Below are positions 20,030 to 30,789 of a stretch of DNA of 64,000 bases, piece after piece (positions within the stretch are counted from its first letter, which is position 1; every line of letters starts with the position of its first letter). Origin of the DNA: Veronia nyctiphanis. Lineage in GTDB: Bacteria > Pseudomonadota > Gammaproteobacteria > Enterobacterales > Vibrionaceae. The notes under the pieces are model-generated. The model was given only the letters and a program-made list of their open reading frames with translations. It did not search any database and had not been told where the DNA came from. The stretch is taken from contig NZ_PEIB01000014.1 in the NCBI RefSeq assembly GCF_004116385.1, positions 59,613 through 123,612 on the forward strand. Direction: 5' to 3'. The translations under genes and the position numbers were made by a program.

Positions 20030-20233
20030 CTTCTCATATGCTTTCCGCCGTTTTCCTCATCAAACCGTTATAAAATCATCTAAATTGCTTCTAACGCCTT
20101 TTCTGACAGTCGATTTCTACTCTTAAAGAAAAAATATTTTTTGCTTATCGCGGCTCAATATGGTTCATTAATGGACAGTTTTTGATATTTCAGAGCTGCT
20201 TGCAGGGACGGGTAGCGCAAAACAGGGGAAGTA

Positions 20234-21319
20234 ATGGCTGGCAATACAATCGGACAAGTGTTCCGCGTAACCACCTTCGGAGAAAGCCACGGTTTGGCAC
20301 TAGGTTGCATTATCGACGGATGTCCTCCAGGACTCGAGATTTCTGAGGCCGATCTGCAAGTCGATTTGGACCGTCGCCGTCCGGGTACGTCAAAGTACAC
20401 CACGCAGCGCCGTGAAGCCGATGAAGTGAAATTTCTCTCAGGCGTGTTTGACGGTAAAACCACCGGTACGTCAATTGGCCTCATGATTGAAAATACTGAC
20501 CAACGCTCGAAAGACTATTCGAAAATTGCCGATCGCTTCCGTCCAGGACATGCTGATTATACCTATCACCAAAAATACGGTATCCGCGATTACCGCGGTG
20601 GCGGACGTTCGTCAGCGCGCGAGACCGCTATGCGTGTAGCTGCGGGGGGGATTGCCAAGAAATACCTTAAAGAAAAGTTTGGTATTGAAGTGCGTGCTTA
20701 CCTGTCGCAAATGGGTGATGTCACCATTGATCAGGTTGACTGGGATCAGGTGGAACAAAACCCGTTTTTCTGTCCTGATGTTAACAAGTTGGATGCGCTT
20801 GATGAACTTATCCGCAAGCTCAAGAAAGAAGGCGACTCCATTGGTGCTAAACTGACCGTGGTTGCGGAAAATGTGCCAGTCGGTCTTGGTGAGCCTGTTT
20901 TTGATCGCCTTGATGCCGATATTGCTTATGCCTTGATGGGTATCAATGCAGTCAAAGGCGTCGAAATTGGCGATGGTTTTGATGTCGTTAATCAGCGTGG
21001 CAGCGAGCATCGTGATGAGCTTTCGCCTGAAGGCTTCAAGTCTAATCATGCTGGTGGTGTGCTTGGCGGTATTTCATCTGGCCAAGATATTGTCGCGCAT
21101 CTTGCTCTTAAACCCACATCAAGCATCACGGTGCCAGGTGAGACTATCAACGTTGATGGTGAAACCGTTGATGTGGTTACGAAAGGACGACACGACCCGT
21201 GTGTGGGTATTCGCGCTGTGCCAATCGCTGAAGCTATGGTTGCCATCATCCTGATGGACCACCTGTTGCGTCATAGAGCGCAAAACGCGGATGTAGTGAC
21301 AGAGACACCGAAGATTTAA
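20234..21319 (+). CDS. aroC: Chorismate synthase
   Basis: Seventh and last shikimate-pathway enzyme, converting 5-enolpyruvylshikimate-3-phosphate to chorismate with reduced FMN. The 361-residue protein starts [20 protein letters not shown], the family signature, and contains the central [21 protein letters not shown] motif. The frame is intact. It lies in the conserved prmB-aroC order. Confidence 0.97.
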   Translation: MAGNTIGQVFRVTTFGESHGLALGCIIDGCPPGLEISEADLQVDLDRRRPGTSKYTTQRREADEVKFLSGVFDGKTTGTSIGLMIENTDQRSKDYSKIADRFRPGHADYTYHQKYGIRDYRGGGRSSARETAMRVAAGGIAKKYLKEKFGIEVRAYLSQMGDVTIDQVDWDQVEQNPFFCPDVNKLDALDELIRKLKKEGDSIGAKLTVVAENVPVGLGEPVFDRLDADIAYALMGINAVKGVEIGDGFDVVNQRGSEHRDELSPEGFKSNHAGGVLGGISSGQDIVAHLALKPTSSITVPGETINVDGETVDVVTKGRHDPCVGIRAVPIAEAMVAIILMDHLLRHRAQNADVVTETPKI

Positions 21320-21347
21320 TTTGCCTTCAATGTTTCACACATCCAAT

Positions 21348-21377
21348 AAAAAAAGCCGCTGAATGCGGCTTTTTTTG
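21348..21377. terminator. Bidirectional terminator between aroC and the ampG-like gene
   Basis: AAAAAAAGCCGC-TGAAT-GCGGCTTTTTTT, a perfect stem flanked by A and T runs between convergent genes. Confidence 0.9.
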
Positions 21378-21424
21378 TTGCTGTCTACCTGATAAGGAAT
21401 ATTGCACAGCTTAGGGGAGTACCG

Positions 21425-22827
21425 TCAGGTATTGTTGGGCTGTTCTTCAGTATTCAGCTTTTCTTGCGGCTCTTCACCCGCCAGTTTTGCAAAGTGTCCG
21501 CGCAAGGCAACGATCATCAGCAGACTCGGGATAACCATCACCGCTGTCAAAACGAAGAAGGTCGTCCAGTCATTCAGCCAGTCCACCAAGGCGCCACTGA
21601 ATGAAGCAATGGTTGTCCTTCCTAAATTTCCCAAGGACGCAAGCAGTGCATACTGGGTGGCGGAAAATGCCCGCCCCGTTAAAAAGGTGAGGAAAGACAC
21701 GAAGGCGATAGTTGAAAACGCGGTTGTGAAGTTGTCGACCAAAATTGTTGCGAGGAACAGGTCTTCACTCGGACCAACCTGTGCAATCCATGCAAACATT
21801 AGGTTGCTGGCTGCCATTGCTGTGCCGCCAATCAGTAGACCCCTGACAACGCCATACCTGACATTCACTATGCTCCCCAGCAAGGTGAATGCAACAGTTG
21901 CCCCCCAGCCAATCAATTTAGAGTAGTGACCAATTTGCTCGTTACTGAAGCCAATTTCTTTGTAAAACACCACCGACATTCGACCGAGGAAAGCTTCACC
22001 AATTTTAAACAGGAAGACGAAAAGAAGAAGTGTTAGGGCTATCTTGACGCCGTTTCGGCGGAAGAAATCGAGGAAGGGCTCCGCGATAGTGACAGCAAAC
22101 CACACAGCAAATCGTTTTGCTGGAGTCACATCACCATCACCCATCATGTCCTGATAACGCTTACTTGCCTCAGACTGAAGTTTTTCCCTGTCTGTGTCAG
22201 GCTCGCCGACAAACAGGGTGAAAATCATCAACAGCACGACAAAGCCTGCCATACCAAAGTAGACGCCGTTCCAGCCAATGGTATCGGCATTCATGAACGC
22301 AACATACCCCGGGAGACTGTAACCCGTCCACCAACCAATGACTGCCATGCTGCCGCCTGCGGCATTTTATGGCTTTCGCTCTCACGGAAACTATCGATAC
22401 GAAAAGCATCAACAGCCACATCTTGTGTCGCAGAGGCGAGGGCAATGGCAAACGCTAAAGCCGATGTCATTACTAAGCTGATGCCCGGATCGGTGGTGGC
22501 AATGCCAAGGGTACAAATGAGCATCACAAGCTGAGTAACAAAAATCCAGCTACGACGCTGGCCAAGGCTATTGGCCAAGACCGGTATTTTGACCCTGTCC
22601 ACCAGTGGCGCCCACATCCAGTTAATGGCGTACACAGCGAATACTGAGCCAAAAAAGCCGATGGCGGTGCGGGTCAATCCAGCATCTTTAAGCCAGCCTG
22701 ACATGTTTGAGCCGATTAGCACCCAAGGAAAGCCGCTGGCACAGCCCAGCATAAATACCCAGAGAAGTCGTCGGTCAGCATAACTACGAAGCGTGTCCCA
22801 CCAAGTTTGTGGGGTATTCAGAGACAT
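21425..22827 (-). CDS. AmpG-like muropeptide MFS transporter, frameshifted as read
   Basis: Major facilitator permease of the AmpG type, which imports anhydromuropeptides from the periplasm for cell-wall recycling. The N-terminus is typical (LLWVFMLGCASGFPWVLIGS) and the ATQDVAVDAFRID motif is present. As read, the frame is lost after HKMPQAAA. Adding one base in GCAGCATGGC (about 22349, AGCCATGG expected) restores MAVIGWWTGYSLPGYVAFMN and one 467-residue protein with 12 or more helices. The gene stands alone, convergent with aroC. Confidence 0.87.
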
Positions 22828-23024
22828 AATGTTCTCCCTGCAATTTTATGTTTGTTATCTGCTCATCGTAACCGCCACCTATTTTCAAGACTATGGGCTG
22901 CGCGACAGAAACATGAACAGGGAGAGGAATGGTGTAATAAAGGTGTGTTTTTTTGAAGTTTATAACATATCCGCAACAAATGACTCGGCGCTAGACTGTT
23001 GATTCAATGATGGATTTCACATCT

Positions 23025-23057
23025 ATGCAGCCATAATAAATATAAATTTGGCTGCAT
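23025..23057. repeat. Inverted repeat upstream of the ampG-like gene
   Basis: ATGCAGCC and GGCTGCAT are exact complements (nine pairs when the flanking T and A are counted) around 17 A+T-only bases. It lies between the end of the kinase gene at 23087 and the start of the transporter at 22827. It could be an operator; there is no T run to make it a terminator. Confidence 0.5.
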
Positions 23058-23086
23058 ATTGCTTCATTGCATGGGGCATAGGAGAG

Positions 23087-23950
23087 TTAGATGAGCTGTT
23101 GAGACAGGCTTTCTTTGATACTTTCAATTCTTCCCGGAATATAGCTCTCATAACCAAAGTGACGGGCGTAGTAGACGACAAACAATGCTTTGCGCAGCTT
23201 ATTGAAGGTGACTCGTTGCCAGAAATGATCGCCGATATGCGGCGTATAAGTTTCCGACATCATGTTTACCCATTTCTGTCCGAAATAGCTGTAAAACGCA
23301 TTAAAGTCATAAGCGGGGTCACAGAGGAACAGGTCAGTAAAATCGATAATGGAGGAAATGGCGTTGCTGTTGTCCCAAAGAATGTTATTCAGTCCCAAAT
23401 CACCATGGCAGATAACTGGCTTTCTCTCCTCATCAGGTACAGTGGTGAAATAACTGTCTAGATACGCCTCGGCTTTTAGCCTTAAATCGCAAGGTAACGC
23501 TTCTGCGACGTATTGCCAGAGATCTTGATAGAAATCTGCCTCTCCGTATGGCGCTGTTGATAGGTTTTCATCAGTGAATGATGAGGTATGTAACCAGGAA
23601 AGAAACTCCCCCAGTTGATGACAGGCCTTCTGTTTTTCTTGATGAGATAACTTCGCTGCTTCTTCGAGGTTTAATCGCTTACCGTCGAGCAACGGATAAA
23701 GGCAATAGTTTCCTTCGGTCTGCTTGAGGTTTGGTAGGTTAATTGGAGAGCCCTTGCCAAAGGCATAAAGAAACTGCTTCTCTACTGCAACCTGAGTGCT
23801 TTCAGGGGTATGAGGAAAACGCGCAACCCATTTGTTGTTAATACAACTGACGGTATTGGACCACCCTTCGCCCAAGAGTTTTTCGTGAGTAATGCATTGT
23901 CCTAGATCGGATTCAACAATCTGTCTTTGTGTTGTTGTCAGTGATGTCAC
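23087..23950 (-). CDS. Aminoglycoside-phosphotransferase-fold kinase
   Basis: A 287-residue protein of the APH/choline kinase superfamily. The catalytic loop CHGDLGLNNILWD and the metal-binding IIDFTDLFLCDPAYDF segment are both present, so it should bind ATP and transfer phosphate. The family covers choline, thiamine, methylthioribose and antibiotic kinases. Nothing in the sequence picks a substrate, and nothing suggests a transferred resistance gene: base composition matches the neighbours and it stands alone. Confidence 0.8.
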   Translation of the reverse strand: MTSLTTTQRQIVESDLGQCITHEKLLGEGWSNTVSCINNKWVARFPHTPESTQVAVEKQFLYAFGKGSPINLPNLKQTEGNYCLYPLLDGKRLNLEEAAKLSHQEKQKACHQLGEFLSWLHTSSFTDENLSTAPYGEADFYQDLWQYVAEALPCDLRLKAEAYLDSYFTTVPDEERKPVICHGDLGLNNILWDNSNAISSIIDFTDLFLCDPAYDFNAFYSYFGQKWVNMMSETYTPHIGDHFWQRVTFNKLRKALFVVYYARHFGYESYIPGRIESIKESLSQQLI

Positions 23951-24121
23951 TTCTTTTCTCCTCTGCGATTATTTCTCTTTTATCATAGGGGAAATCATCA
24001 GCATGGCTTTTGGATGGTTTATGGAATCTAAAACGCAAGCCATGAGTGTGTGAGCTGGAAACGTGCGACTGGACGATTGAAGTGATGTGGTGATGAAAAG
24101 TTAATGTGACACTAAGATCAG

Positions 24122-24149
24122 AAGAAAAAAACCGCCACTTGGGCGGTTT
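24122..24149 (-). terminator. Terminator after ppiA
   Basis: On the minus strand: AAACCGCCC-AAGT-GGCGGTTTTTTT, starting about 32 bases beyond the ppiA stop. It ends the rlmG-yajG-ppiA direction of transcription. Confidence 0.88.
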
Positions 24150-24180
24150 AGAACGTTGAACATCGTTATGGCTAAAAGCT

Positions 24181-24735
24181 CTATGGCAATAATTTCACTG
24201 AGGTAATGACCACAGGCTTTTGTGGTACGTCGCGCATACCGTTTTTAATGCCTGTTTTTACGCTGGCGATTTTCTTGAAGGTATCAAAGCCATCAGTGAC
24301 TTTGCCGAAAACGGTATATCCCGGTTTGGCTGCGCTGCCATCCAAGAAGGCATTATCTTTCAAATTAATGTAGAACTGGCGCGTTGCAGAGTTAGGGTCT
24401 TGCGTACGTGCCATCGCAATCGTGCCAGTCGCGTTGCTCAACCCATTGGTTGACTCGTTGACTACAGTTTCATAACTCGGCAGACGTTTGAAATCTTTAT
24501 CGAATCCACCGCTCTGAGCGACAAAACCTGAGATGACGCGGTGGAACTGTGTACCCACATAGCTGCCGTCTTTGACATACCGGATAAAGTTAGCAACCGA
24601 CTTGGGCGCTTTTTGATCGTTAAGTTCTAGTGTGAACGGGCCCATAGAGGTTTCGACTTCAACTTTTTGTCCTGCTAGCGCGACCGCTGGCAGCATAGCT
24701 GCAGAAAGCACCAGCGCTTTTATCATTGTCTTCAT
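24181..24735 (-). CDS. ppiA: Periplasmic peptidyl-prolyl cis-trans isomerase (cyclophilin, PpiA-like)
   Basis: 184-residue cyclophilin with a signal peptide ending near Ala21 (LPAVALAG). The cyclophilin core is complete, including FHRVISGFVAQSGG and GTIAMARTQDPNSATRQFYI. It helps proline isomerisation of exported proteins. Its ATG shares bases with the stop codon of the upstream yajG (TAATG), so the two are coupled. Confidence 0.92.
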   Translation of the reverse strand: MKTMIKALVLSAAMLPAVALAGQKVEVETSMGPFTLELNDQKAPKSVANFIRYVKDGSYVGTQFHRVISGFVAQSGGFDKDFKRLPSYETVVNESTNGLSNATGTIAMARTQDPNSATRQFYINLKDNAFLDGSAAKPGYTVFGKVTDGFDTFKKIASVKTGIKNGMRDVPQKPVVITSVKLLP

Positions 24736-25310
24736 TAGAAATTCTGGTCCATATATTGAGTCAGTTGTTTGTCGTTAGCAATGTCTTTGAGAACAGCTTC
24801 CAACAGTGTGTTAAGTGCCAATTCCATGTCAGCATTTGATGCACTGCCTGCATCTTCAATCTTTGACTGGCCGCGGTAACGTTTTACGAATTTACCTTTG
24901 TCCGTTTCAGCAACCAGCTGAATTTGTACCTGACTGTCCATCTCATGGTTGAACACATTGTGTTTAACTTTCACCAAGGCTTCCAGCAGGTCCATCCGAA
25001 GTTTACCTTCGGTGCCTGAAGAGACTTTGAAACCCTGCGCGTTGAGTTGTTGGCGTAACGCATCTTCCAGAGCGACACGGAGGTTAGCGGTGGCATGTAT
25101 TGGGTCGACACTGCGACGACCGTTATCAATAACAGCAACATACTGAGCTGTTCGTAAATCCCGGCTGCTCAAGTCAATTGCTTTACCCATGTTTTCCTGC
25201 GATGCAGAGACTTGCGCAGGTTTAGGTGCAATATTAAGTTGAGGAGCCTGTGGAGCACTACATGCTGACAGTATGAGTGTCAGCCCAATCGCAGAAAAAA
25301 GTTTTTTCAT
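24735..25310 (-). CDS. yajG: YajG-family lipoprotein
   Basis: 191-residue predicted lipoprotein with signal MKKLFSAIGLTLILSACSAP (lipid-modified Cys after LSA). It aligns with YajG of Escherichia coli in length and in the pattern of the core (NLRVALEDALRQQLNAQGF). Function is unknown. I chose ATG 25310, which starts a clean lipoprotein signal; an ATG four codons earlier is in frame. It sits before ppiA with overlapping stop and start codons. Confidence 0.88.
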   Translation of the reverse strand: MKKLFSAIGLTLILSACSAPQAPQLNIAPKPAQVSASQENMGKAIDLSSRDLRTAQYVAVIDNGRRSVDPIHATANLRVALEDALRQQLNAQGFKVSSGTEGKLRMDLLEALVKVKHNVFNHEMDSQVQIQLVAETDKGKFVKRYRGQSKIEDAGSASNADMELALNTLLEAVLKDIANDKQLTQYMDQNF

Positions 25311-25330
25311 GTTATGGGGCATCCTTGTAT

Positions 25331-26476
25331 TTATTTCACGTAAGCTTCAACGATCACAAACTTCTTGTTAGACGCCACGACGGAAGCATTACCAAAAAGA
25401 CGTTTCAATTTAGCATGATAGCCAAGGTGACGGTTACCTATCACCAAAAGCCGCCCTTTCTGGCTCAGAACTCGTCGAGCATCACAAAACATTTGCCAAG
25501 CAATATGATCTGTTACTGCATTCAACTGATGAAACGGAGGATTACAGAGTATCAGATCCGCACTGTCATTGTGAAAGCCATCAAGACAGTTATTCGCAAC
25601 ACATTTGAACCTTGTTGTTTCAATGCCATGGCTACGTAAATTGAGATCGGCAGAGGCAACGGCCATGTGACTTTCATCAACGGCGGTGATGGACGCATTT
25701 GGGTTGAGTAGGGCAGCTTGAACAGCAAGCACACCATTACCACAGCCCAAATCAATAATATGGCCTTCACCAATGTTTTCAGGGATGTGCTTCAACATCA
25801 GGTAGGCGGCGATATCAAGGCTTTCCGAAGAGAAGACATTAGCGTGGTTATGAAGCGTTAATTGGAAATCATCAACTGAAAACTGTGTGGTTGCCCCTGG
25901 CAACTCAGCCGATGTTTCTTTTGGCTGGCAGAAAATGAGTCTTGCTTTCTTTTTAGCAAGCGATGTCATCGTTGGGCCCAAGTGCTTTTCAAACAGCTTA
26001 AGTGTCGAAGTATGAATATCTTTCGCTTTTGCACCTGCAATGACAGCAAAACGCTGACGGTTAATGAATGCGAGTTGTTGTAACTGCCAGACCAAGAATC
26101 GACTGTATTTGGGTAATTTCATTAGTACTAAGTCGATATCATCGGGGAGGGATGATAGTGATGAAAGAAAACCTACATCAGATGTTTCCGACGTGTCGTG
26201 TGAGTTTACTTTTAGATTTTCCCTGCAACTGATCTGACTCAACACTGAGTCACTGACGTGTGATACCCGGTAGCCATTCTCCTTGCACCAACATGTCAGA
26301 GCGCCAAAACCATCATTGAAAATAGCAATATGCTTTCCTTTTGGGAGTGCTGACTCAGAAACCTGTTCAATCAGATATTCGTCTGCAGCGTCCCATGCCT
26401 GCAGGGTTTCATTTTTTTGTAATGGGTAGCGGCGCAAAGTGAAATGTTTGTCGCCGATCTGGAGGTCGGTATTCAT
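25331..26476 (-). CDS. rlmG: 23S rRNA guanine-N2 methyltransferase RlmG
   Basis: Methylates G1835 of 23S rRNA. The 381-residue protein has the N-terminal RlmG domain (ETLQAWDAADEYLIEQV) and a C-terminal SAM-dependent domain with IIDLGCGNGVLAVQAAL and the catalytic NPPFHQLNAVTDHIAWQMF. The start at ATG 26476 (MNTDLQIGDKHF) matches the family length (Escherichia coli about 378); an upstream extension is open but unlikely. It is divergent from bolA. Confidence 0.93.
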   Translation of the reverse strand: MNTDLQIGDKHFTLRRYPLQKNETLQAWDAADEYLIEQVSESALPKGKHIAIFNDGFGALTCWCKENGYRVSHVSDSVLSQISCRENLKVNSHDTSETSDVGFLSSLSSLPDDIDLVLMKLPKYSRFLVWQLQQLAFINRQRFAVIAGAKAKDIHTSTLKLFEKHLGPTMTSLAKKKARLIFCQPKETSAELPGATTQFSVDDFQLTLHNHANVFSSESLDIAAYLMLKHIPENIGEGHIIDLGCGNGVLAVQAALLNPNASITAVDESHMAVASADLNLRSHGIETTRFKCVANNCLDGFHNDSADLILCNPPFHQLNAVTDHIAWQMFCDARRVLSQKGRLLVIGNRHLGYHAKLKRLFGNASVVASNKKFVIVEAYVK

Positions 26477-26631
26477 GATGCCTAACTTGTGTGGCGCGAG
26501 AGATAATGGAGTATATTGTCGCAGAACGAATAAAGACTGCAATAACTGTGATATCAAGACATAGGGTGATATGAGTCACTTTTGTCACTGCCGACAAATT
26601 GCGGTCATCAGGTTTTAACAAAGGAAACGCA

Positions 26632-26946
26632 ATGATTATTCAACAAAGAATTGAGAAAAAACTCACCGATGAATTTTCGCCATCTCACTTAGAAGTGATA
26701 AATGAAAGTCACATGCACAATGTTCCGAAAGGCTCGGAAAGTCACTTTAAAGTAATTGTTGTCAGTGAAACGTTTGAAAATAAGCGGCTTATCGCTCGCC
26801 ATCGTGCAATCAATACTGTGCTGGCAGATGAACTGAAAAATGATATTCACGCACTTGCGATGCACACCTATACAGACAGTGAATGGCGCGAAGCAAATGG
26901 GGCTGCGCCAGACTCTCCTCAATGCCAAGGTGGCTCTAAGTTGTAA
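26632..26946 (+). CDS. bolA: BolA-family transcriptional/iron-sulfur regulator BolA
   Basis: 104-residue protein with the BolA motif ([21 protein letters not shown]), whose His residues can bind a shared 2Fe-2S cluster with monothiol glutaredoxin. It influences cell shape and stress responses. Start ATG 26632 has an AAAGGAAACG sequence in front. The bolA-nqrA order is seen in Vibrio genomes. Confidence 0.93.
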   Translation: MIIQQRIEKKLTDEFSPSHLEVINESHMHNVPKGSESHFKVIVVSETFENKRLIARHRAINTVLADELKNDIHALAMHTYTDSEWREANGAAPDSPQCQGGSKL

Positions 26947-27432
26947 TTCTCAGCGTGTTGTCATTTTTTTCCACCACTTTGCAGTAGATATATCTACTGG
27001 TATGGGTTTAGGGTCTATGCTTTCAAAAGTGCATGAACATTCAAAAAAAAGAATTCAATATTATTTCGATGAAAAATAACGAATAAATATTGAACATCTT
27101 TACGAGTAGGGTGCGCGTAAACTGGGATGTTGAAATGTATCCAAGGCGGGAAGCAAAACGTGCATTAGTTCAAATTTATCGGTTTGGGTTGGGTGTTTCT
27201 TGTGCAGTTGCCGGAAATTAGCCTGCTATCACATCGAATACCATAGAATCGATTCTTGGGTTAGTGATAGAATGCCGACCCTGTAAATTGCCATTGACTG
27301 TCGAAACATTCAGTCATGGTTTAGAAAATTACAATCTTTGGTGTAATTTTCGACCAAAGAGGCAGTGCAAGGTCGTGTATAAACTGCGCAATCAAAAGTA
27401 TTCTTTTTCCCGTTAATGTAGTGCAAGTGCGT
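26947..27432. other. Gene-free stretch before nqrA, with palindromes
   Basis: 486 bases, A+T rich in its first half. It holds a perfect 18-base palindrome at 26982-26999 and a dyad CTATCAC/GTGATAG (27226-27232 and 27264-27270) enclosing the palindrome GAATCGATTC. The nqr promoter must lie here; TTGACT (27294-27299) and TATAAA (around 27377) hexamers are present but not at good mutual spacing. No coding sequence or RNA gene is evident. Confidence 0.65.
26982..26999. repeat. Perfect 18-base palindrome between bolA and nqrA
   Basis: CAGTAGATATATCTACTG reads the same on both strands. It lies 36 bases after bolA. It could be a dimeric regulator site or fold as a short hairpin; no T run follows. 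Confidence 0.6.
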
Positions 27433-28773
27433 ATGATTACAATTAAAAAGGGTTTGGATATCCCAATTTCAGGGACTCCTGCTCAGGTGATAAATGATGG
27501 TCCTGCCATCACTAAAGTCGCCTTGCTCGGCGAAGAATACGTTGGCATGCGTCCTACGATGCATGCGCGTGTTGGAGATGTTGTAAAGAAAGGTCAGGTA
27601 CTTTTTGAAGACAAAAAGAACCTAGGCGTAAAATTTACCGCTCCAGCCGCTGGTACTGTGGTTGCTGTTAACCGTGGTGCTAAACGTGTTCTTCAGTCTG
27701 TTGTCATTGAGATTTCAGGCTCCGAGCAAGTCACTTTCAATAAGTATGATGCTTCTCAAATCGCTTCGCTTGACCGCAAAGCAGTTGTAGAGCAGCTTGT
27801 CGATTCAGGTCTGTGGACATCGTTCCGAACAAGACCGTTCTCTAAAACGCCAGCCATTGATGCCGAGCCAGCTGCAATTTTTGTAACTGCCGTCGACACC
27901 AACCCGCTTTCTGCTAATCCAGAATTGGTGATCAATGAGCAACAAGAGGCGTTTGTTGCAGGACTTGATACCATCTCGCGTTTGACTGATAAAAAAGTGT
28001 ATGTGTGTAAAGCAGATGCAGCGCTGCCTCGCAGTAGTCAGCCAAATGTTGAAGAGCAGGTCTTTAATGGTCCGCACCCTGCAGGTTTAGTGGGTACTCA
28101 TATCCATTTCCTGCGCCCAGTTGATATGAACACACAAGTGTGGCATCTGAACTATCAGGACGTTATCGCGATCGGTAAATTGTTCCTGACAGGTGAGCTG
28201 TACTCCGATCGTGTTATTTCTCTGGGTGGTCCTGTTGTCAATAACCCTCGCCTTGTCCGCACAATTGCAGGTGCATGCACTGAGCAACTGATTAAAGACG
28301 AAGTGATGCCAGGTGAAGTCCGAGTGATTTCCGGTTCCGTACTAAGTGGTGTACAAGCTGGTGGTCCTCACGCATATCTTGGCCGTTATCACCTCCAAGT
28401 GTCTGTCTTGAGTGAAGGCCGTGAAAAAGAACTGCTTGGTTGGATTGCTCCGGGTAAGAATAAGTTTTCTATCACCCGTGCATACCTGAGCCAATTCTTT
28501 AAAGGCCAGCTTTTCAACATGACAACCACCACGAACGGAAGTGAGCGTTCTATGGTGCCAATCGGCAACTACGAACGTGTGATGCCTCTGGATATCGAGC
28601 CGACGATGTTACTTCGTGACATTTGCGCTGGTGACCTCGAAAGCATGTCTCAACTAGGCGCGCTGGAACTGGATCCTGAGGATTTGGCTTTGTGTACTTT
28701 TGTTTGCCCCGGCAAATACGAGTACGGCCCTATGCTCCGTGAGTGCCTGGACCAAATTGAGAAGGAAGGGTAA
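27433..28773 (+). CDS. nqrA: Na+-translocating NADH:quinone reductase subunit A
   Basis: Cytoplasmic subunit of the sodium pump Na+-NQR, 446 residues, starting [16 protein letters not shown] as in Vibrio cholerae. The frame is open from a GTG four codons upstream, but the internal ATG gives the conserved N-terminus and family length. It is the first gene of nqrABCDEF and lies behind a long regulatory gap. The next gene starts two bases after its stop. Confidence 0.96.
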   Translation: MITIKKGLDIPISGTPAQVINDGPAITKVALLGEEYVGMRPTMHARVGDVVKKGQVLFEDKKNLGVKFTAPAAGTVVAVNRGAKRVLQSVVIEISGSEQVTFNKYDASQIASLDRKAVVEQLVDSGLWTSFRTRPFSKTPAIDAEPAAIFVTAVDTNPLSANPELVINEQQEAFVAGLDTISRLTDKKVYVCKADAALPRSSQPNVEEQVFNGPHPAGLVGTHIHFLRPVDMNTQVWHLNYQDVIAIGKLFLTGELYSDRVISLGGPVVNNPRLVRTIAGACTEQLIKDEVMPGEVRVISGSVLSGVQAGGPHAYLGRYHLQVSVLSEGREKELLGWIAPGKNKFSITRAYLSQFFKGQLFNMTTTTNGSERSMVPIGNYERVMPLDIEPTMLLRDICAGDLESMSQLGALELDPEDLALCTFVCPGKYEYGPMLRECLDQIEKEG

Positions 28774-28775
28774 CC

Positions 28776-30020
28776 ATGAGCCTGAAACATTATATCGAGA
28801 AAATCGAGCCTAACTTTTTGCCTGGTGGTAAACACGAGAAGTGGTTCGCGCTGTACGAAGCAGTGGCGACCGTTCTTTATACGCCAGGCATGGTAACCCG
28901 ACAGGGTTCTCACGTACGTGACAGCATTGACCTCAAACGCATCATGATCATGGTGTGGATGGCGGTTTTCCCAGCAATGTTCTGGGGTATGTACAACTCA
29001 GGTAACCAGGCCGTCATGGCGCTGAACTACCTATACAGCGGTGAGCAACTGGCAACCATCATCGATGGTAACTGGCACTACTGGTTGACTCAAGCACTTG
29101 GCGGCTCACTGGCAGCTGATGCGAGTTGGGTCAGTAAGATGCTGCTCGGTGCGACTTACTTCCTGCCAATTTACGCAACTGTGTTTATTGTTGGTGGTTT
29201 CTGGGAAGTCCTTTTCTGTATGGTGCGAAAGCACGAAGTCAACGAAGGTTTCTTCGTTACGTCGATTCTGTTTGCACTGATTGTTCCGCCAACACTTCCA
29301 CTTTGGCAAGCGGCGCTGGGTATTACCTTCGGTGTTGTTCTGGCAAAAGAAATCTTTGGTGGCACGGGCCGTAACTTCCTGAACCCTGCACTGGCTGGCC
29401 GCGCGTTCTTATTCTTCGCATACCCAGCTCAGCTTTCGGGCGACTTGGTATGGACTGCAGCCGATGGTTACTCAGGCGCGACAGCCCTGAGCCAGTGGGC
29501 TTCAGGCGGCGAAGGTTCGTTAATCCACAATGTTACTGGCCAAACCATCACTTGGATGGACGCGTTCATTGGTAACATCCCGGGTTCAATCGGTGAAACA
29601 TCAACCCTGGCATTGGCCATTGGTGGGTTGTTCATCATCGGTTTGGGTATTGCCTCGTGGCGTATCGTTCTGGGTGTGTTGATTGGCCTCGTTGCAACTG
29701 CAACCTTGTTTAATGTCATTGGTTCAGATACTAACCCTATGTTCAATATGCCTTGGCACTGGCACCTCGTTCTGGGTGGTTTTGCGTTCGGTATGTTCTT
29801 CATGGCGACTGATCCAGTCTCAGCTTCATTCACCAATAAAGCAAAATGGTGGTATGGCATTTTGATCGGTGCAATGGCTGTAATGATTCGTGTGGTTAAC
29901 CCTGCATACCCAGAGGGTATGATGCTGGCTATCCTGTTCGCGAACCTGTTTGCACCGCTGTTCGACAACCTGGTTATCCAGGGCAACATCAAACGGAGAC
30001 TGGCTCGTGTCAAGCAATAA
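28776..30020 (+). CDS. nqrB: Na+-translocating NADH:quinone reductase subunit B
   Basis: Largest membrane subunit of Na+-NQR, 414 residues with about ten helices. It carries a covalent FMN on the Thr of the motif DGYSGATAL, attached by ApbE, and also binds riboflavin. It forms part of the sodium channel. The C-terminal end overlaps the GTG start of nqrC. Confidence 0.96.
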   Translation: MSLKHYIEKIEPNFLPGGKHEKWFALYEAVATVLYTPGMVTRQGSHVRDSIDLKRIMIMVWMAVFPAMFWGMYNSGNQAVMALNYLYSGEQLATIIDGNWHYWLTQALGGSLAADASWVSKMLLGATYFLPIYATVFIVGGFWEVLFCMVRKHEVNEGFFVTSILFALIVPPTLPLWQAALGITFGVVLAKEIFGGTGRNFLNPALAGRAFLFFAYPAQLSGDLVWTAADGYSGATALSQWASGGEGSLIHNVTGQTITWMDAFIGNIPGSIGETSTLALAIGGLFIIGLGIASWRIVLGVLIGLVATATLFNVIGSDTNPMFNMPWHWHLVLGGFAFGMFFMATDPVSASFTNKAKWWYGILIGAMAVMIRVVNPAYPEGMMLAILFANLFAPLFDNLVIQGNIKRRLARVKQ

Positions 30021-30789
30021 CGATAGTTTTAAGAAAACGCTGACAGTTGTAATCGCACTGAGCCTTGTGTGCTCAGTGATCGTATCGATGTCTGCAGTAG
30101 TGCTTCGTCCGCAGCAGCAAGCAAATGCCAAGCTGGATGTTCAGCGCAACATCATTGCTGTTGCTGGTCTGCCGGGTGATACCTCAGACATCACAGCGAT
30201 GTTTGACAAGTACATCGAGACCAAGCTGGTCGATTTGAAAACAGGTGAATACAGCAACGATGTTGATGCTGCGTCATACGATCAAGTTATCGCTGCAAAA
30301 GATGCATCAACGTCAATTGCTCTAACACCTGATCAAGATAAAGCCAAAATCCTTCGCCGTGCTAATCTGGCGAAAATTTATCTGGTCAAAGACGAGAAAG
30401 GAAATATCTCACGCGTGATCCTGCCTGTACATGGTAACGGTCTGTGGTCGATGATGTACGCCTTCGTTGCTGTTGAAACCGATGGCAACACGGTCGCTGG
30501 TATCACCTACTACAAGCAGGGTGAAACTCCTGGACTGGGTGGTGAAGTTGAAAATCCTCGCTGGCGTGGACAATTCGTTGGTAAGCAACTTTTTGATGAG
30601 CAAGGCAAGCCTGCGCTTAAAGTTGTTAAAGGCGGCGCACAATCAGGTGACATCCACGGTGTGGACGGCCTGTCTGGCGCAACGCTGACCAGTGACGGTG
30701 TTCAGAATACATTTAATTTCTGGCTGGGCGAAAACGGCTTTGGTCCTTTCTTGACTAAAGTTCGAAATGGAGGCCTGAACAATGGCTGA
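30007..30789 (+). CDS. nqrC: Na+-translocating NADH:quinone reductase subunit C
   Basis: Subunit with one N-terminal membrane helix and a periplasmic FMN domain. The flavinylated Thr is in [10 protein letters not shown]. The start is GTG 30007 ([14 protein letters not shown] follows), 14 bases inside nqrB and preceded by GGAGA; the open frame extends 19 codons further up but that part is nqrB sequence in another frame. The protein is 260 residues. Confidence 0.94.
   Translation: MSSNNDSFKKTLTVVIALSLVCSVIVSMSAVVLRPQQQANAKLDVQRNIIAVAGLPGDTSDITAMFDKYIETKLVDLKTGEYSNDVDAASYDQVIAAKDASTSIALTPDQDKAKILRRANLAKIYLVKDEKGNISRVILPVHGNGLWSMMYAFVAVETDGNTVAGITYYKQGETPGLGGEVENPRWRGQFVGKQLFDEQGKPALKVVKGGAQSGDIHGVDGLSGATLTSDGVQNTFNFWLGENGFGPFLTKVRNGGLNNG

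Noticed and set aside
23087..23950. Acquired aminoglycoside resistance gene
   Set aside because: Only the general kinase fold is shared; there is no mobile context and the base composition matches neighbours.
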